Origin: Streptomyces sp. MZ04
Lineage (GTDB): Bacteria; Actinomycetota; Actinomycetes; Streptomycetales; Streptomycetaceae
Direction: 5' to 3'
DNA length: 57,175 nt
Assembly (NCBI RefSeq): GCF_004684775.1
Contig: NZ_SRIC01000020.1
Location: 1 to 57,175, forward strand
Positions 55,184-57,175 of this stretch are shown one piece after another (the stretch's first letter is position 1; each line of letters begins with the position of its first letter). A program made the translations under genes and the position numbers. The notes beneath the pieces are model-generated. The model had not been told where the DNA came from. It saw only the letters and a list, made by a program, of their open reading frames with translations, and ran no database searches.

Positions 55184-55876
55184 TCAGTCCTTGTGGACGG
55201 TCCCGTCCGGGTCCAGGCCGCGGAAGGACAGGATCACGATCAGGAAGCCGCCGCACACGATCGCCGAGTCCGCGAGGTTGAACACCGCGAAGCCCTTCGG
55301 GGCGATGAAGTCGACCACGGCGCCCTCGAAGACACCGGGGGAACGGAAGATCCGGTCGGTGAGGTTGCCGAGGGCCCCGCCGAGCAGCATGCCGAGCGCG
55401 ATCGCCCACGGCAGGCTGTAGAGCTTGCGGGCCAGGCGGACGATCACGACGATGACGGCGGCCGCGATGCAGGTGAAGATCACGGTGAACGCCTCGCCCA
55501 TCCCGAAGGCGGCGCCCGGGTTCCGGATGGCGTTGAAGCGGAGCCAGTCGCCGATGATCTCGATCGGCTCGTGGTGTTCGAGCTTCGCGACGACGATCAT
55601 CTTGCTGACGAGGTCCAGGACGTACGCGAGCACGGCCACCGCGAACAGCACCAGGATCTTCCGCTTGCCCTTGGGGCGCGGCTCGTCCTCCGGGGCCTGC
55701 TCGTCCTCCGAGGCCTGCGGAGCCCGCTCGTCCTGAGCCTGCTCCTCCTGCGAGGCACGCTCGCTCCGCGCGTCCTGACCCGCCGCCTCGTCGGAGCCCG
55801 AGTCGGACTGCTCCGGCTCGGCCCCAGCCGCCTCAGGAATATCCGGCGTACCGATGATGCGCTCCGCCTCTGCCAC
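55184..55876 (-). CDS. lspA: Lipoprotein signal peptidase with acidic N-terminal extension
   Basis: 230 residues, GTG start. Catalytic Asp174 in GNLTDR and Asp203 in FNLADS; four membrane helices between residues 73 and 222, and NPGAAFG at about 119-125. Cleaves the signal peptide of diacylglyceryl-prolipoproteins made by Lgt. The first ~70 residues are Glu/Gln/Ala-rich and disordered, well beyond the usual ~160-residue length. 78 bp from the DksA-like gene. Confidence 0.96.
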   Translation of the reverse strand: MAEAERIIGTPDIPEAAGAEPEQSDSGSDEAAGQDARSERASQEEQAQDERAPQASEDEQAPEDEPRPKGKRKILVLFAVAVLAYVLDLVSKMIVVAKLEHHEPIEIIGDWLRFNAIRNPGAAFGMGEAFTVIFTCIAAAVIVVIVRLARKLYSLPWAIALGMLLGGALGNLTDRIFRSPGVFEGAVVDFIAPKGFAVFNLADSAIVCGGFLIVILSFRGLDPDGTVHKD

Positions 55877-55954
55877 GTGAGTCCCTCAACCTAGGTACCT
55901 GACTGGGGACGAGGGTACGGCACACACCTACGGCCCCAAGTGGCCAGGCCGTGG

Positions 55955-56935
55955 TCAGGAGCGCCGTTCCTGCTTCTGCTTGCACTCGACGCACAGGGTC
56001 GCCCGGGGGAACGCCTGCATCCGCGCCTTACCGATGGGATTGCCGCAGTTCTCGCAGATTCCGTACGTCCCTGCGTCGAGCCGCTCCAGGGCGCGCTGGG
56101 TCTGTTCGAGCATCTCGCGCGCGTTGGCGGCCAGCGACATCTCGTGTTCCCGCGTGATGTTCTTCGTGCCGGTGTCCGCGTCGTCGTGGCCGGCGCCGTC
56201 CCCGGAGTCACGCATCAGGCCCACCAGAGCGTCCTCGGAGGACGAGATCTCACTGCCGAGCCGCAACGCCTCGCTCTGCAGCTCCGCGCGCGCCTCCCCG
56301 ACCTCTTCGGGGGTCCAGGGATCCTCGCCGGGCCGGACCGCCAGCTCACCGGGCTCCGCGGCGGCGACACGCGCCTTGGGCACCGCGGTCGGCTTCTTCG
56401 CTGCCGTCGCCGTGCCCGGAGTCTTCTTCGCGACCACTGTCGTGGCTCCCGTCGTCTCCGCGGCCTGAGCCGCACCATCGGCCGCGGTCGCGGCCGTCTT
56501 CTTGGCTGTGCTCTTCCTGGCCGTGCTCTTCTTGGCAGCCGTCTTCTTCGCCGGTGGGGCCGCCTCCGCCGGTACGGCCTTCTCGGCAGCCGTCTTCTTT
56601 GCCGTCGCCTTCTTGGCGACGGTCTTCTTGACGGCCCCCTTCTTGGCGACGGTCTTCTCGGCCGCCGCCTTGGTAGCCGTCTTGGTGGCCGCCTTGGTGA
56701 CCGTCTTGGTCGCCGCCTTGGTGACCGTCTTGGTCGCCGCCTTGGTGACCGTCTTGGTCGCCGCCTTGGTGACCGTCTTGTTGGCCGTCTTCTTGGCGGT
56801 GGCTTTCTTCGCGGTCGTCTTCTTGGCGGCCGCCTTCGCCGCCTTCTCCGGTTGCACCCCGTTCGCTCCCCGCGCGGCCGCGCCCGTGGATCTGCCCGAC
56901 GCCGAATGCTGTACGGCGGTCTTCTTCGCCACCAT
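55955..56935 (-). CDS. DksA/TraR zinc-finger protein with histone-H1-like Lys/Ala region
   Basis: 326 residues from ATG 56933-56935. Residues ~1-190 are Lys/Ala/Thr-rich ([21 protein letters not shown] repeats) like eukaryotic H1 tails. Residues ~200-326 form a DksA/TraR coiled coil and four-Cys finger: [28 protein letters not shown]. The coiled-coil tip carries several acidic residues ([17 protein letters not shown]). The mix suggests nucleoid or DNA association plus a possible RNA-polymerase contact. I recall a similar S. coelicolor protein being found in nucleoid preparations. Confidence 0.92.
   Translation of the reverse strand: MVAKKTAVQHSASGRSTGAAARGANGVQPEKAAKAAAKKTTAKKATAKKTANKTVTKAATKTVTKAATKTVTKAATKTVTKAATKTATKAAAEKTVAKKGAVKKTVAKKATAKKTAAEKAVPAEAAPPAKKTAAKKSTARKSTAKKTAATAADGAAQAAETTGATTVVAKKTPGTATAAKKPTAVPKARVAAAEPGELAVRPGEDPWTPEEVGEARAELQSEALRLGSEISSSEDALVGLMRDSGDGAGHDDADTGTKNITREHEMSLAANAREMLEQTQRALERLDAGTYGICENCGNPIGKARMQAFPRATLCVECKQKQERRS
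56688..56783 (-). repeat. Four 24-bp tandem repeats in the DksA-like gene
   Basis: Units gccgccttggtgaccgtcttggtc at 56688, 56712, 56736 and 56760 (last unit with two changes) encode the repeated TKTVTKAA. Three units are identical at the DNA level, so expansion was recent or is maintained. Confidence 0.92.
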
Positions 56936-56948
56936 GGCCGCGGCCCCT

Positions 56949-56961
56949 TCACATATTGTGA
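56949..56961. promoter_or_regulatory. Small dyad before the DksA-like gene
   Basis: TCACA-TAT-TGTGA, 13 bp before the ATG and overlapping the approach to the SD (gaagggg). Possible operator or RNA hairpin. The remaining bases to the window end (56962-57175) show no gene or repeat. Confidence 0.35.
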
Positions 56962-57175
56962 TCTTGCTCGCGAATCGTGCTGGGACGATAAATCGACTCA
57001 ACGCCCGCGGCAACGGGGCACGCCGCCCGATTCGCCCGCCCCACGGGTGCCGCGCGGCAGGCATGCAAGCGTTGTGCCCAGCTCCCCGCCCGGTAATCCG
57101 CCAGGCAGCGGCGGTCAGGATCCGGACACTCCGCATATCGCCATTCGGGTCAGTCCCCCGCGACCTCACCCGCAC

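Overview
The window looks like chromosomal core DNA of a Streptomyces or a very close relative. Support: very high G+C with G/C-ending codons, frequent GTG starts, a split trp operon carrying a trpM-type gene, a his operon using priA (HisA/TrpF) instead of hisA, and streptomycete families such as DUF3017, HGxxPAAW, TIGR03085 and DUF2252. No rRNA, tRNA, CRISPR array, prophage or insertion-sequence gene was found. The HTH gene is cut by the left edge; the DksA-like gene near the right edge is complete.

Layout. 0-1 kb: HTH regulator fragment and a decayed I36-type inhibitor gene. 1-5.6 kb: DUF3017 gene, folD, a small membrane protein, purH and purN, i.e. one-carbon and purine synthesis. 5.9-6.8 kb: disordered membrane protein. 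6.9-13.5 kb: a tightly coupled six-gene operon of three ADP-ribosylglycohydrolase paralogues, a ribokinase, a class III CoA-transferase and a CitE/HpcH-type lyase. 13.6-22 kb, reverse strand: trpE, trp-associated membrane genes, trpC, trpM, trpB, trpA, a DsbA-like protein and lgt. 22-31.4 kb: hisI, then the ArsR-MFS pair, then hisD-C-B-(54 aa)-H-priA-ridA-hisF, all reverse. 31.6-40 kb: membrane and unknown proteins, a Lon-N protein, YbaK, a 24-residue bL37-like microprotein, DUF2567, an ABC exporter and a NYN protein. 40.3-43.8 kb: dnaE. 44-57 kb: DUF2252, a second DsbA-like protein, PhoD-type phosphatase, Ser/Thr kinase, MscS channel, Na+/H+ antiporter, GNAT, RluD, LspA and a DksA/TraR-like protein with a histone-H1-like repeat region.

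How the genes fit together. PriA can supply both the HisA and the TrpF step, linking the two amino-acid operons. FolD makes the 10-formyl-THF used by PurN and PurH. Lgt and LspA are successive lipoprotein-maturation enzymes. Most neighbouring genes overlap by 4 bp (ATGA/GTGA), so translational coupling is the dominant organisation.

Most notable: the ADP-ribosylglycohydrolase/ribokinase/CoA operon; two copies of a palindromic element with a compensating base-pair change, one read in frame inside a hydrolase gene; a triple 13-bp-spaced repeat before purN; a bL37-like 24-aa ORF; and tandem repeats apparently derived from the terminator facing dnaE. The pur/fol and trp/his loci are, from memory, far apart in S. 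coelicolor, so a rearrangement junction may lie between about 5.6 and 14.6 kb.
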